From the NCBI GenBank assembly GCA_945910005.1, contig OX246741.1, forward strand, positions 50,928,625 through 50,992,624: a stretch of 64,000 nucleotides of DNA. The letters run 5' to 3'. A program made the translations under genes and the position numbers. A model generated the notes under the pieces. That model saw only the letters and a list, made by a program, of their open reading frames with translations. It was not told where the DNA came from and made no database searches. The number at the start of each line of letters is the position of its first letter. Position 1 is the first letter of the stretch. This stretch comes from Isoperla grammatica (taxonomy: Eukaryota; Arthropoda; Insecta; Plecoptera; Perlodidae). Positions 24,438-36,856 of this stretch are shown one piece after another.

Positions 24438-26966
24438 GCACAAGTATTTACGATCACACGGCCTACACATGTGTTCATACAACGTGCACAAACAAAGACA
24501 AATAAATATAACACACACAAGGGTGAAGTGAACACCTTAAACGCAATATCCAATAATCACTTCATTAATGTTGATAGCACACTCATAGATCGTCGATTAT
24601 ACAAATCACATGGACAAGTCAACACGCACCCATGCACTCGCTGTGAAGACTACTGCATATGTGGACGGATTTTGTTCTCATACTGATTTTAAGAAACAAC
24701 CCCCCTCACGCCACATAAATATCGGAAACCATAACGGCCACGGCCAGGCACAAATTCTGTGACACTTTCCAGATGAAATTTGATCCTTACAGTCAGCCCC
24801 ACCGATTATAGCATGACCAAACCATTACGCGGACCACAAGGCATCTGTTTTCACAGCACAAGAAATTCCACACAAATGGGGGAAATTAGGACATGGCAAT
24901 AATCCGTAAACGATATACCAGGAAACATAGAAATCGGTAGGCCTAACGAGTGCATCAAAAAAATCATACAATACATATCATATTGCACAATGATCATAAA
25001 CTTCATGAAACAATAAATATAACAGATTTCGTAGATATTGTTCTAAGTGCGATAAAACAATTTGAATTCAGTAAAACGTAATGCTTTGATACTTTGACTT
25101 TTGGGCAAGACACGTACTACATACCAAAATTATGAAAATAATAATTATTATTGGTGAACCAATAATATTAAAAATAAAATAATTAGAATCCTGAGACACA
25201 ACTCCCATAAAACAATCCCGACATCATTAGGATTATGATTTTTTACCTGTAAATTGGACTTGCAAAAAGGAGAATGAATGCTATTTCTACTATATGAATA
25301 TATTAATTTCTTTATGCATGTCATGTAAGGGCTGAAATTTAAATTCTGATAATGTTTCTACATACTGTTGTGGCATTAGAACATAGTGACGAACAGTGTC
25401 CAGATAGGCAAAATGAATTCTATCACGGCGACACAGTCAAAACTGCGAGCTATACGATAATTTAGGTGCATGTTCCGTTTTTTGTATAAACACATGGTAA
25501 GATTCCCCCTCCCTCTCCGCCTCTGTGAAACAGACCCCGATGTGAAACAGACCCTCATAATTCACTTACCACTAAACATGATGCCATTAACCAATAAGCT
25601 GGCAGCGTGCTTTTACAGTGAAGCCACAGTTTACTGACGTTTCGTCACACAACATATCAATTAACTTCAATTAATTAAATACATACAGGGGGAAGTCGGA
25701 AGGGTTTATTTTATATCCAACTGTCCGGTTTGAGGATCACATGGGACAAGCTAAGAAAGTGGACCGTATAAAGAAGCATACCTATAACTCGACTATTTCC
25801 TATTATACGACCTATTACAATCTTACAGATATCGGAGTAATTGGTCTTATGATAGTTGATAGGTGAAGAAGAACCTGGTTTTTCGAGACGTCCCGAAAAT
25901 TATTCAAGCCGAGTGCAAGCTTCACCGAAGATATTTTTTATGCATTTTACGTTTATCTATTTCTATTTTTAGGCATCACTTTCTTATTAGCTTTTTAAAA
26001 CATACATTAAGTGTTAATTGCTTCAGTTTCAATTTTTGTTTTTAATAAATGTTTTGTTATTGTTCCGTGTCGAATGGCAAGAGCTTTGGCTGTAGAGACC
26101 GATATTGTTAATGAAGGTTCTACTATCATCAAGTCGTTTGATGTTCTGGTTACGAGAGGTATGTGCATGGTTTCTTGCGAATATTAATCAGTGATACATA
26201 CGAATAAATATATTCAACGTAATACAACCAATTTGATAATCGCTGTCGTATCATACGAAAGTATACCACAAAGTTGCAACTGCTCTAACTCCGGCCGTAC
26301 ATACAAATCTCTTGCTAATTGCGCTATCGGGTACATCCCGCAAATATTAGAAAGAAAAAATGATACACTGTACACACTTCATAAAATCTTAGTATGTAAT
26401 ATAGGCCTACACTTTACAGTATAGGCCTACACCAAATAAATACATATCTGTGTAATATTAATATCATGTTTTATTGTTTTCCGTATTACAACTTTCAGGG
26501 TTTTTTTTCAATAACAGCCATATGCATTTTGCAAGGGTAGCATCGTTGAGTAACTAACATATAATCCGGCTTTGAAGCATGGCGACATACGGTCTGGGCC
26601 AGACATTGTTTTTGTATCACCGGACAAATCCTCGGTTTTTGCATTGCCATAATAGTAATTGGGCATCTAACAATGGAAGACTCATTTGCGTAAGTGTACT
26701 ACAACAGTCATTCCACATTTTGTCCACGCACACGTAAACACGAGCATTCCACTTGTCGTTCTTTATAGCGCGAGGCTGAGCTGAGGATCGTTCAAACTAG
26801 AATTATTTATCTATTCTTCAACCAATAGCATTGCTAATTTACATACTATTACATTCCTTTAGTGACAAATGCCATGCAAAAAATCAGTAATATGGGTTGC
26901 AATCTTCAACCAGAAATAAATTCATTTATCTTGCCGAGCCCAAAATGCGGGCCAAAACTTGACCTG
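24438..26966. other. AT-rich DNA, no clear gene
   Basis: Apart from a weak exon candidate at 26084-26158 and small repeat fragments, nothing is recognisable. The octamer TAGGCCTA occurs at 24938, 26402 and 26422. Confidence 0.5.
26084..26158 (+). other. Weak candidate host exon, 75 nt, phase 1-1
   Basis: One frame is open through the segment and reads LAVETDIVNEGSTIIKSFDV followed by LVTR, with balanced amino-acid use unlike the surrounding AT-rich frames. It ends in a good donor, GAG|GTATGT. The upstream acceptor is weak, with a poor pyrimidine tract. I do not recognise the protein. It may be a chance frame. Confidence 0.2.
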
Positions 26967-27151
26967 TTTAGTCACCCCTGGATAATATTTTATGTATTAT
27001 TTTGTTTTTTTCTATCACATACGACTGGATTTACAACATCAATGCGTATTTTTCGTAACAATGCATAAACATTACTTCAGATTGGCCATAAAGTGTAAAA
27101 CCAAAAACACAATTTAAAATTGAATGAATTTTCTGTAACACGTAGCGTCTC
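26967..27151. repeat. Dispersed repeat family 5, copy 2
   Basis: Matches 24249-24437 in the same orientation. Sequence outside the two blocks is unrelated. Confidence 0.85.
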
Positions 27152-27480
27152 AAATACAAATGTCAGAAATGTAAATGTTACGCCATTCTAAAGTCAAAGG
27201 ATTACTACAGGTCAAGTTTGAGTTTCATAATGATAACGCAAAATTGATAGCAGACATTTTTTAAAAAACCGTAGCGATGTGCAAAGTAACAAATTTTGTT
27301 GTCTTACAAAACTTGCACTTAGTGGTACTTACGGCCGGCTCAAAATATTGAGATTTACAAAACACATACGTCATTCTACTGAGATCATTATTGACAAGTT
27401 TAATTTATATTCGTTAATATCTTCTACTTCAAATAAATACATCTTTCTTGTCGCGCGTGAAATGCGAACGGATACATACA

Positions 27481-27514
<34 letters not shown>

Positions 27515-28116
27515 AATCTGGTGCAAACTTATAAGGCCGCTGTCGCGCCCTAAAAACGGGTATTTATGAATTACATTTATACTATCGGATTTAAAAAGGT
27601 GGGTCCCTCGACTTTGAAACATCACAACAAAATATGTACGCCACAAAGAGAAAAAGATACAGCATATAACACTATGGATGTAGTCAAGTATGATTGTGAA
27701 AAGAACGCTTCAATTTATGGCGGTTTTGGTTTTACTTAATTTAAATTGTGTTTAATATTTTTATTATCTTATTATTATTAATTTTTACTATTTTTATTAT
27801 TATTATTATTATTTATATTATTATTTTTATTCTTATTTTTATTATTACTATTATTATTATTATTAAGTATGCGATGTACTTATTTGTTGTGGTGTTTCAA
27901 ATTCGAGGGACACACCTATTTGAATCCGATACTTAACCCAAGAGGTGTTGTAAACATACATATCACCCAGTGTACCAACATTAAGTAATGTGTTAACGTT
28001 TATATTTGCGAGCTATCAAAGGCCGGAACAACAATACTGTCAACTAATTTGGATAAATAATCATCTGATGTAAAATGTTTCAATCAAAAAACATCAGATC
28101 AATTGTATAACGATTT
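27152..28116. repeat. AT-rich DNA with CATA and ATT microsatellites
   Basis: (CATA)n at about 27474-27508 and an ATT-rich run at about 27760-27866. The frames here that give isoleucine and tyrosine runs are products of these repeats. GAGGGACACACCTATTTGAA near 27904 resembles the inverse of the text near 27594-27613, a small inverted pair. Confidence 0.7.
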
Positions 28117-28138
28117 GTTTTTCTCTTTCCAGGTAAGT
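28117..28138 (+). promoter_or_regulatory. Recursive-splice (ratcheting) site candidate
   Basis: A strong pyrimidine tract and acceptor, TTTTTCTCTTTCCAG, is followed at once by a consensus donor, GTAAGT. Acceptor joined directly to donor is the known signature of recursive splice sites in very long introns. A second donor, ACAG|GTAAGAT, lies 57 nt downstream, as in the exon-definition version of this mechanism. Confidence 0.5.
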
Positions 28139-28189
28139 GCCAGAAAATAAATGATTCCTTTCACCGAAAACCAAACAAGAGACGTACAG
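28133..28189 (+). other. Candidate 57-nt exon, phase 1-1
   Basis: Bounded by the acceptor ending at 28132 and the donor GTAAGA at 28190. One of three frames is open (KCQKINDSFHRKPNKRRT, basic). The other two contain stops. The length is a multiple of three with phase 1 at both ends, so it could be a cassette exon. It could equally be a transient recursive-splice exon that is removed. No family is recognised. Confidence 0.35.
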
Positions 28190-29089
28190 GTAAGATATTT
28201 ATATAACACAAGTTTACAATATCTAGATATTTTCTGTCTATAAATGAAATAAATTTTATAAGTCAAAACGTCTTTAAACCCTATCCAGAATCAAACTTAT
28301 ATAATTTCGAAGGTGAATCAGCAACTAACCTGCAGAAATATCGAGCATAATAAAACCACTGTGCTAATGTGGAGGAATCATAAGCAAATTTTTTCGAAGT
28401 TTGCTAACAGTAAAACAACAATGATTTACCCCCAACGAGGGCCGTAGTATGAGTAAAACAACCCCCAATCACATAACATACATACGAACAATGCGCTTCT
28501 TCCGATCACGTTCCAACATAACACCCTAACCACAATAGTCTGCATCGTGATCGTAATCTGGTTCGGGATCGCAATCGTACATTTTCCCATTCACGATCAA
28601 TATTATGTTATTACGATTTAGTTGTGAACAGTTCCATAAGAACCATATAAAACATTACTCTTTCACGATTACCGTATGCGATTGCGATCTCGATGCCGAC
28701 AATTTAGAGCAGGACGTGAAGCTTATTACATTTCGTCCGGACGTTTTACATCTGTATACATAATGCCAATAGCAACATCTAAATAACATTTTACAAATAA
28801 GTTTGTAATAAGCCACAAGGTTCGATGTTCAAAAGCCAAGCCCTGAACAAACAGTAATAAACGTTGTTTCATTTTCATTGACATATTTGAAACTGCGTTT
28901 AATGAAATATTTAATATTTCTGTTCATTTTGGTAGCAAATATTTGTTAAGAGAGTTATTTGCTACTACTTCTACTACTGTGGATTTTACATCCTAAGAGC
29001 AAATAATTTACAAGCTTTGATTAAGATTTGACTTTCAAATCAAATATGTACCGTGGTATGTTAAATACACAATATCTCGATTTGAATGG
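28190..29089. other. AT-rich DNA downstream of the splice-site candidate
   Basis: No gene seen. Around 28525-28700 short motifs such as ATCGTGATCGTAATC and ATTGCGATCTCGATGC repeat imperfectly on both strands. Confidence 0.45.
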
Positions 29090-29430
29090 TGAAGAATCAG
29101 TTTGATATATTCACAGGAAATTGTAGCGTCTTGTTTTAAACCGCATTTTAATTTTTAAATTATATCTCAAGAATGTTACACGGAATCGAAAAGCTGAGTC
29201 TATATCGTACTGTGTCTTGGCAAGCCCTACAAACTGAATGATAAATGTATCATTTTGGCCTAGTTGTTATTTGTATTGAATTCTATTATTTAATTTGAAT
29301 TTAGCAATCAAAAAAACTAACATACTGATAATAATATAAGATATATTTTTCAGTTAGTCTGTCTGTAAGGCTAAACAAACCACAGTGTGATATATACAAT
29401 ATATACATACTCAGATTTTTGATTTCGAGT
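29090..29430. mobile_element. MITE family 6, diverged copy
   Basis: Shares TATATCTCAAGAATG, AATCGAAAA and GCAAGCCCTACAAACTGAAT with the elements at 50562 and 60027, and has a CAGATTTTTGATTTCGAG right arm. Ends are blurred. Confidence 0.6.
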
Positions 29431-31257
29431 GTGTAATAAAGATATCGATTTAAATAAATATTTTAAATGCATAGTTTCTTATAACGGCGGTTGCAGCCAG
29501 CTGAAACGTAGGATTGCAACGGTTCCTGTGCTGTGGCGCGAACTCTGTATGCATGATTAGCTTGGTTGAAAAAACTGCCTTGTTGTCAGGGACACTCATT
29601 GCCCAGTCTTCCTACCGGCATAATGTGATTGTAATTATCTTTTCACGAACCATTTAAATGTTTTTTAATTTAAACTATTTCCATTATCTTTTTTTGCCCG
29701 TTGCTCGTACAGTCCTGCTCGCCACAACCCTATTTAGTACTTTGCACCTAGGTTACACGTATAGATAGCATTCTTGAGATAAGATACAAAAATTAACTTA
29801 TGCGATTTTCATACTGTCTCCGTTTTTAGTATTGCTATATTGTAACAAATAAGTTACCTACGTAACTATAATGTTCATATAACAATACATTTCTACGAAT
29901 TGCTTAACTATGTTTGCTTACTATTTTTGCTTTCACATACTTACATATCTGGCCCTGGAATGTTCTACCGCATAATGAATATGTTGAAATATTATCGAAC
30001 TTCTTCAATGCATCATCGTTGATTTTATAAAACATACGTTTTGTGTTTTACTTCAATAATGCCTCAATTTACAAATACGATCCTCCTTATCGAGAGTATT
30101 GGCGCTGAACTCGCTAAGTTCAACAAAGTTCAAGTGTAAACGATAATTTAATTTCAAAGTTGATTAATGTCTGATAGGAATTTCGTTTCGTTTTTGATTA
30201 CCACTTGAAATTTAACTAAATTGAATCGATTTGAAAATTTGCATTAAAACCGGGTTGTACGCTTGAAAAATCTAATGACTTTCATTTATGTATCACCAGG
30301 GTACATTCCGTATATACCAAGGTTGTTTTGAACTGCCAAAAAATTCAAAATTTCAAAACTAAACTGCTTGTTTAACTTTAATATTCAATTTACTCTAAGC
30401 TCATCACTATAACATGAAAAGATCAATCTGAATGACTCTTAATTATTATTATGTCTTTATTATTATGTCTTTATTTACAACAGAATACAAATGATTCCAC
30501 CAGTGTAAATATAAAATTATACAGTGTAAAATTATAATTATACATCGTGTGTTTGCGATGGCTAATAGTAAAATTGTTTTTGTGCCAACAAAACGAAAAA
30601 TGAGTTTTCCATCTCAAAACCGTAATTTCTACAATTATGAGCATCACTGTCAAAGACAAGCTTAAAAATCCTAATTAAACACGAAAGTATCCTGGAGTTA
30701 CTTCTAAGAAATTACTTCTTACGATACAGCATTTTATTGCTACAAAATTGACGATTTCCCTTCTGGCTATTTCATCAGTAACGAGAACAACTCCTCAGAA
30801 CTTCGGTGCGAATAAAAAAAAAAAAAACGCAAGACAATCATTTTATTTATTAAATCTTATAATATTAATGAAAACAGAAAGTAGCACAACCACCATTCTT
30901 AATCAGAACTCAGCCAACTGAAATGACAGAACGAATTAGTCTACATTGTGTAGTTTCTTTCTTCGTTGGACGTGTGCCAGATATTTCGTACCAAAGAACT
31001 TAGAGAATACTACCTTGAATTATTTTGTTGTTTCCGTTGGGTTGTGTTGGAAACAATGAGCATCATCCAGCGACCACTCAAAGGGTCGGTTAGCTTTTAT
31101 TGTTCGTAGAATCACGGAATCCGGCCTTACATGACTTTCAACTAAATATTTATTAACTCTATTTCAAAGATTATCTACTTTGTGTCGCCTTGTTGAAAAC
31201 AATAACTTACCATTTAGGGCCGGTATTATGAATTTAAATATTTAATTAACTACTGAC
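29431..31257. other. AT-rich intergenic or intronic DNA
   Basis: No supported gene or RNA. A repeated TTATTATTATGTCTTTA lies at about 30440-30475. Confidence 0.55.
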
Positions 31258-31318
31258 TTGTTTTATCCATGACAACCAGGCTTCCCATTGGTTGTTGCCA
31301 TGGTGAAAAAAAGTTAGT
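31258..31318. repeat. Fragment of dispersed repeat family 2
   Basis: GGCTTCCCATTGGTTGTTGC and flanks match 20977-21036. Confidence 0.8.
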
Positions 31319-31433
31319 ATAGCCTATTAAATATTTATCCAAAGTTCACAATACAAGGTAAAGTTAGATATTTAGTTGAAGGTCACAAGAATGGGGTGGG
31401 TTAAAACGAAAACATAGTATAACAGGTAAAACG

Positions 31434-31585
31434 TTATATAAGACCTAGAAATTGGACTGTACACTGTTCCTTGTCAAATATAAAAAAAAAATGTACACAA
31501 AAATTGTGTTTAAAAAGGGTTTTTAAATTGTATTTATATGTGACAAAGAACAGTGTACCGTCCAATTACTAGGTCTTGTATAATA
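31434..31585. mobile_element. 152-bp TIR element
   Basis: Left arm TTATATAAGACCTAGAAATT, then GGACTGTACACTGTTC. The right arm is its inverse (GAACAGTGTACCGTCC, then CTAGGTCTTGTATAA). The arms are about 45 bp and the loop is AT-rich. Confidence 0.85.
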
Positions 31586-33465
31586 ATGGGGTGAATTATA
31601 TCTGGAACATAAATACAAAATAATCTATCATTATGTGCATCGCTGGATTTGAAAGCGTTGTAACATTCATGACGTAGTTCAGCGCTGGCAACCAGCGCAG
31701 GTAAACAGCTATCTTTGTGCGCGCACCCTTAGTGCACTGTTTACGAATAAATGGGTAATCATGGCATAGATATATGAACATTTAACAAAACCCATTTTTA
31801 CTAGAGTAAATAGAATAATTTTTAAGTAAATATTTGTTTATGCTAGCAATATAAGTAAATGTAAATAATGTTATGATAAATGGAATTAACGTATAGTCAG
31901 TAAACATAAATGTATACAAACATCGGCGAACACAAACAAAAGTGCGCATCTACAAACAAAGATATCCTTGTGATACGTTTACGTTTAGAAGGTGGTTGGT
32001 TTGAGTGCAAGGTATGAGGATACTAACTCACATTTTAAGTAGGACAAAATGATTGCCATGCAATTAAATTTAAAATTGAGAAAAGATTGTGCAAACTCAT
32101 AATTCACTCAAAAACGTCTACGTGAAATATTTTTTTTAAGTTCGTTAACGAAATATGCCCGAAGCGGGAAATAATAACTCCATTACATTCAAAAGAAGTT
32201 CCAAATAACATCCTAAAAGTAAGGTTTTTTGTTTGTAATAGAACACAGTTGAGCCACAATGTGTACCTGTAACAAGTATTCAATAATACCCCCCTCCCCC
32301 TTTCCCCGGTAATTGAATGTTTAACCAAAAAAGGATGCGACTATGTGAACGGTGATGAACACAAAAAGGTTGAACATTGCGGAAATGCTGATTTACGTTT
32401 GGTTAAAAGAGTGCGCATATTTTCAAACTTAGGATTAAGAACATTACTTTATTTGTAGAATCAACTCGTGTTTTTGTACTTAATGTTTCTATCATTAGTC
32501 CTTACAACCAACCCCTTATGTTCTTTAAATTAAGTAAATCAGTAACATTATCTACTTTTTAGTTACTTATTACTAACGAGCAAACATTAAAGTAAGAAAC
32601 AAAAATTAACGGCTCTAGATGTAGGCCAGGTTAAATTCAGTGTGTTTTTACAAAACCACCAACAATTTTACAAGGATCGGCGACTGCCTGAGTGGAAATA
32701 TACTACTAAAGCCTTGAACGAGACAAAATGGCGTTTTGCTACAGACTATTAAAACTTTAATTTGTCCACTTCGAATTCTGTACATTAATTGAATAATTAT
32801 TTCGTATAACAGCTTAACTTCAACTAAAGTCAATGAGGTCGAATTCTTGACATAGCGAGCTAACGAACAACAATCTTTCCCAGACAAATTATTATAGTAA
32901 GTAATTTCATTTCAACTTGGAAATGATTGCCAAAATAAGTCTAAATTTCTGTCAATAATAAAATCTTAAAGCAAAGTAGGTTTTCTTTCTCGTCCTATCT
33001 TTGTCTACCAGTCGCAATCCGTGTGTTACTTTTTCCCCGTAAATTGCAAACCGCTGAATAATTCAGTAGATCCCCTGAATGATCGTGAAAACGACCGTCG
33101 GTAAATACATTCTCACTTGCTTGAAAGACTGATTCTCTGCGCCATCTAGCTACAACACACGGAACTAAAACCAAACGCTCAAGTCGATATTGCAGTTGTA
33201 CGAGGTTCTGAAACTGGGCGATAGACCGCAGCTGTGGCGTCCATCGGTAACGCACTCTATCGCAGACTTCGGGTACTGCCGGTGCATGAAGTCTACGATA
33301 GAGTGCGTTACTGAACTGTAAACACAGAAGGAAAGCATGATACCACAGTTGAGGACCGACATCTGTTGGCAAATATTGGAACTATAAAACACTTTAAAGA
33401 AGACCATCTATAATTAAATATCTTGCAGTGGAGAGTTTTGTCGAGAGAGTTACACAACGTTTAAC
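31586..33465. other. Intergenic DNA with a strong hairpin
   Basis: 33247-33270 and 33288-33311 form inverted arms of 24 nt with a one-base bulge (GTAACGCACTCTATCG against CGATAGAGTGCGTTAC). The loop is 17 nt. A 125-codon minus-strand frame covers this hairpin but shows no domain. No gene is supported. Confidence 0.6.
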
Positions 33466-33780
33466 ACGAGAACCGACTCGGACGTATCATTATAATATAT
33501 TGTTAATATTGTACTAGAAGTATTTTTCAGCAGTTAGAAAGTAAATACTTATCTAACCTTCTTATAGGCCACTCAAAATAGACTAGATGCAATCTGGTGG
33601 CAAGCAAATCAACTTCTATAAGGAGGAGATTACTCATCGTTGATTTGTTGAAACCATCAATAGCGCAGATAAAGAGGTAGCTTAGCAGCGCTATCTATTG
33701 TTAGTTTGAGTCTCCTAATACTTCTAGTACAATATAATCAATATGTTATAAAGATAGACGTCCAAGTCTGTACGATTCGG
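33466..33780. mobile_element. ~315-bp TIR element with ~60-bp ends
   Basis: Left arm CCGACTCGGACGTATCATTA through TATTGTACTAGAAGTAT. The right arm is the imperfect inverse, ATACTTCTAGTACAATATA through GACGTCCAAGTCTG. No transposase frame. Confidence 0.75.
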
Positions 33781-36140
33781 TACAGACTCGACTCATGTGG
33801 TACACGGAGTATTAGAGCAAACATTATTCGACAAGTCATATGGTTCGATTCCGTATTAGAATATTAATAAAATACTAGTAGAATAATAGCTCCACATTTA
33901 AGCGTCAAAACTTAACACGAAGGTTTTTGTTCTCGATTGATTGTATATGAATATTCTAAAGTCATATGACGAATCTATATTCCAGTCCAATTATTGTAGT
34001 GTATGTGGTTATGTATGTGAAGCAACTTTGTGCGTTTGTTATTTTCAGATGATTGGTGTTTTTGATTGGTGTTGTAACAGAGATATAAAATGTATTTGTG
34101 AAAGTCTGTATTTAATGAAATAAAATAACACTTTCATACAGTATTATTAAATCTGCACAAGTAATACTGAGCTTCTTTCCTGCATAAATAAAAATAGTAT
34201 TATACTATATACTAAATACTGTACTAAATATACTAAATACTATACTAAAAATACTAAATATAGTAGTACTATACTAAATATAGTTTTTGGTGGAGGTGCC
34301 GGGTCTGACGTTTATTTTTTCATTTACATAAAATAATTGTTTCACTTAACATTTTAACAATTTTGCATTCAAATTGTTTATCATTCACATTTTTCTAATA
34401 CATTTCACTGCATACGAGCAAAAAAATGATGTTGAACAGGTTTAAACACGCGACGTGCATAAAACATGCAGAGTAAACGTATTTAATTTAACCTACTTTC
34501 AGCACTCGTGTGTTTTTTGTGTTATTTGTTGAAGTAATCGTGATCTCGATGTTTTATTTCTGTTATATTATGATCGCTGCGCTTGCTCGAAGATGTAGGT
34601 TACGCTAGCGGTGTACTTATTGCAATAGTTAATAAGCTTCATACAAAATATTAATGGGAAATGAATTATTTATACATGAACTTATGTGGAAACATTCCTG
34701 TCACTCAATATGAAATACATATTATTATTTTTTAAATAGCTTTTTCCAAATCGTATAACTTATTATTTTTGTCCTTGTGTTGGGACATGACTGTGTGTAA
34801 CAGTTCAGGTGTTTGCGATGTGTTATTTGTTTGAATTCTTCCTCCTTTTTCGAATTCAATTAAAATTTGAAATAAATTTCAATAGCAAAGAATATATTTC
34901 TGTATAAAATTATGGTGATGTACATTGCTAATTTTTAAAACCGCTAGAATGGTCTGGTCTCCAATATGGTTTGCCCTAAAAGAGATATTTTCTGTTTTAA
35001 GAAATTTGAATCTTCAATGGGTGTTTACATATCGACAAACGAAGGGCATAATTATATGTAATTTGTTGTATTTTAACGTATTATTGTGACTAAATTGATT
35101 TCAGTACATTTAACCTAAACCTCATACACAAATATGATAATTTCAATATTCTAGCATTCCGAATTTTTATTTCATATACGGATCATGGGAATTATTTTTA
35201 ATTGTAATAGAACCACTCATGAAAACCACTCGGCGAACATAACCTTTGAAAGCTATTCTGATTGTTAACAAATGTTATCAGTTATTAAATTCGCTCAGAT
35301 TATAAAAAGGTTTATAAAGTTTTAACTTTCAACGACTGTATGAACGCAAGGCACTCTATATTGCACACTCGAGTTAAGAATAAAATCTCTTCATAATTGC
35401 TAAGAAATTGCTTTATTATATACTTTGTCCCATTAGAAAAATGAAATATTTAACACATTAGGTAGGCCTACATATCGTATACATAACTCGCCGAGCATCC
35501 GGTTCTAGTGAACACATCTTTACCAAATTGTTATTGTGCATGTTGCATAATATACGAAGGTACTAATTTACCAAGATTTCATTTATTTACCAGGAAAACT
35601 AGTTCTCTATTCTAAGAAATCCACTTAATGAGCAATGTATGCATCGTTATTAGCTCTGAGCGCCTATGAAAGCTTGGCGTCGTTTTTGAGAAATTCACTG
35701 CTGGCTGAAGTCGTAAAATTTATTAAACAGAGTAAGAGCGATAGAGGACAAAGTTTGGTAATCTAAACAGGAAGGCTTTTTATTGCGTTTTCACCCAAGA
35801 AAACGCAAACTCAAGTTTGTAAAACTATAAATACAAAATAGAAAACAAATTGTATTTATACCTACAAAAAAAATGACTTTCATGTTGGAGGTCTTTATAC
35901 AATTGACCCGATTTCAAAAATACTTTTCACCCCGTTTCTGTAATCCACATTTGAAATAAAATCAAGTCAGATCTAACAAGAGAGTCAACCTTGATGTTAT
36001 ACAGCAATCATGCAGGCAACCCACTTGGTATTTGTTACTGTTGCTACAAAAATTGCCTACATTTAAATTAGTTTACATTAATTTATTTGAACTAATTTAC
36101 ATTAATTTAAATTGTATCAAAACATTGATGTTTTGATTTT
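33781..36140. other. AT-rich DNA with an AGTA/CTAAATA tandem tract
   Basis: 34196-34285 is built of degenerate TACTAAATA/TATACTAA units. TGGTGGAGGTGCCGGGT at about 34289 also occurs at 58321. No gene is visible. Confidence 0.5.
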
Positions 36141-36834
36141 TTAAGCGAGCGAAGCGAGCGTTTCCACTTGACTCGTATGGCACTTCGTTCTGTCGAACGG
36201 AAAGTCCGATCAACTTGAAATTTGGACCATCCACAAGCCTTGATGTGGATTGAAGGTGTATAGTTTTAAGGCAAAATCGTTCGAAAAGTTACAAAGTTAC
36301 ACCATAGTTACTGCAAAATATTTTTCTGAAACAAAATGGCGGCAAAATGTGAGATAGCCAGATTTTTCTACAGATTTTTCCGGTCACGAATATGTTAATG
36401 TAATGGCGATCTGATCAATATTGGCAAAGTTACACAAAAGTTACTCGAAAATACATTTTTGAAACACAGTTACGGCAAAATGTGAGGTAGTTATCTGATA
36501 GTAAATTTTTGTCCGGTTACGAATATACTAATGTAAACGCGATCCAATACGTATAAGAGGCAGAAATTACATTTCTATTGCTGTCAATAACTGTTAGTAA
36601 CGGTGGCGGACCGCGGCGAAAACATGACAGCGAAAATTCTTAGCAACGCATATTGCACTGCATCCAACAATGACGGAAAGTATAATAGCTATGGAAATTA
36701 GAAACATTTTTGCAATGCGCATTCTTGAATTGTTGTTAATTGTTGTTTGTATTAGCATTGAAATCTTTTCGCCAGAAAGTTCGTAGATATTGACGCGCTC
36801 GCTTATCAACGCGTCAAACAGAGCGTTTTCCTAG
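36141..36834 (+). mobile_element. Helitron-like repeat, family 4, copy 1 (694 bp)
   Basis: It starts TTAAGCGAGCGAAGCGAGCG and contains GGAAAGTCCGATCAACTTGA. It ends with an 8-bp-stem hairpin (TTGACGCG at 36790-36797, CGCGTCAA at 36810-36817), 13 nt, then CTAG and a host T. A 3' hairpin followed by CTAG|T without inverted repeats or target duplication is typical of Helitrons. A 5' TC start is not evident. It lacks the poly-T/GTTTG segment found in the other copies. The 71-codon minus-strand frame shared by all copies lies in the 3' half and resembles no known protein. Confidence 0.7.
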
Positions 36835-36856
36835 TGTATATAAACAGAACCCTTTA

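Noticed and set aside
27748..27936. Hydrophobic isoleucine-rich frame that could be a membrane protein
   Set aside because: It is a translation of an ATT microsatellite.
32995..33372. 125-codon minus-strand frame
   Set aside because: It spans the strong hairpin at 33247-33311, whose two arms create the apparent coding run. No domain.
36594..36809. 71-codon minus-strand frame (MISERVNIYELSGEK...) found at 36594, 37366 and 51416
   Set aside because: It recurs only because it lies inside copies of one repeat. The frame has no domain and has collected substitutions. Not a gene family.
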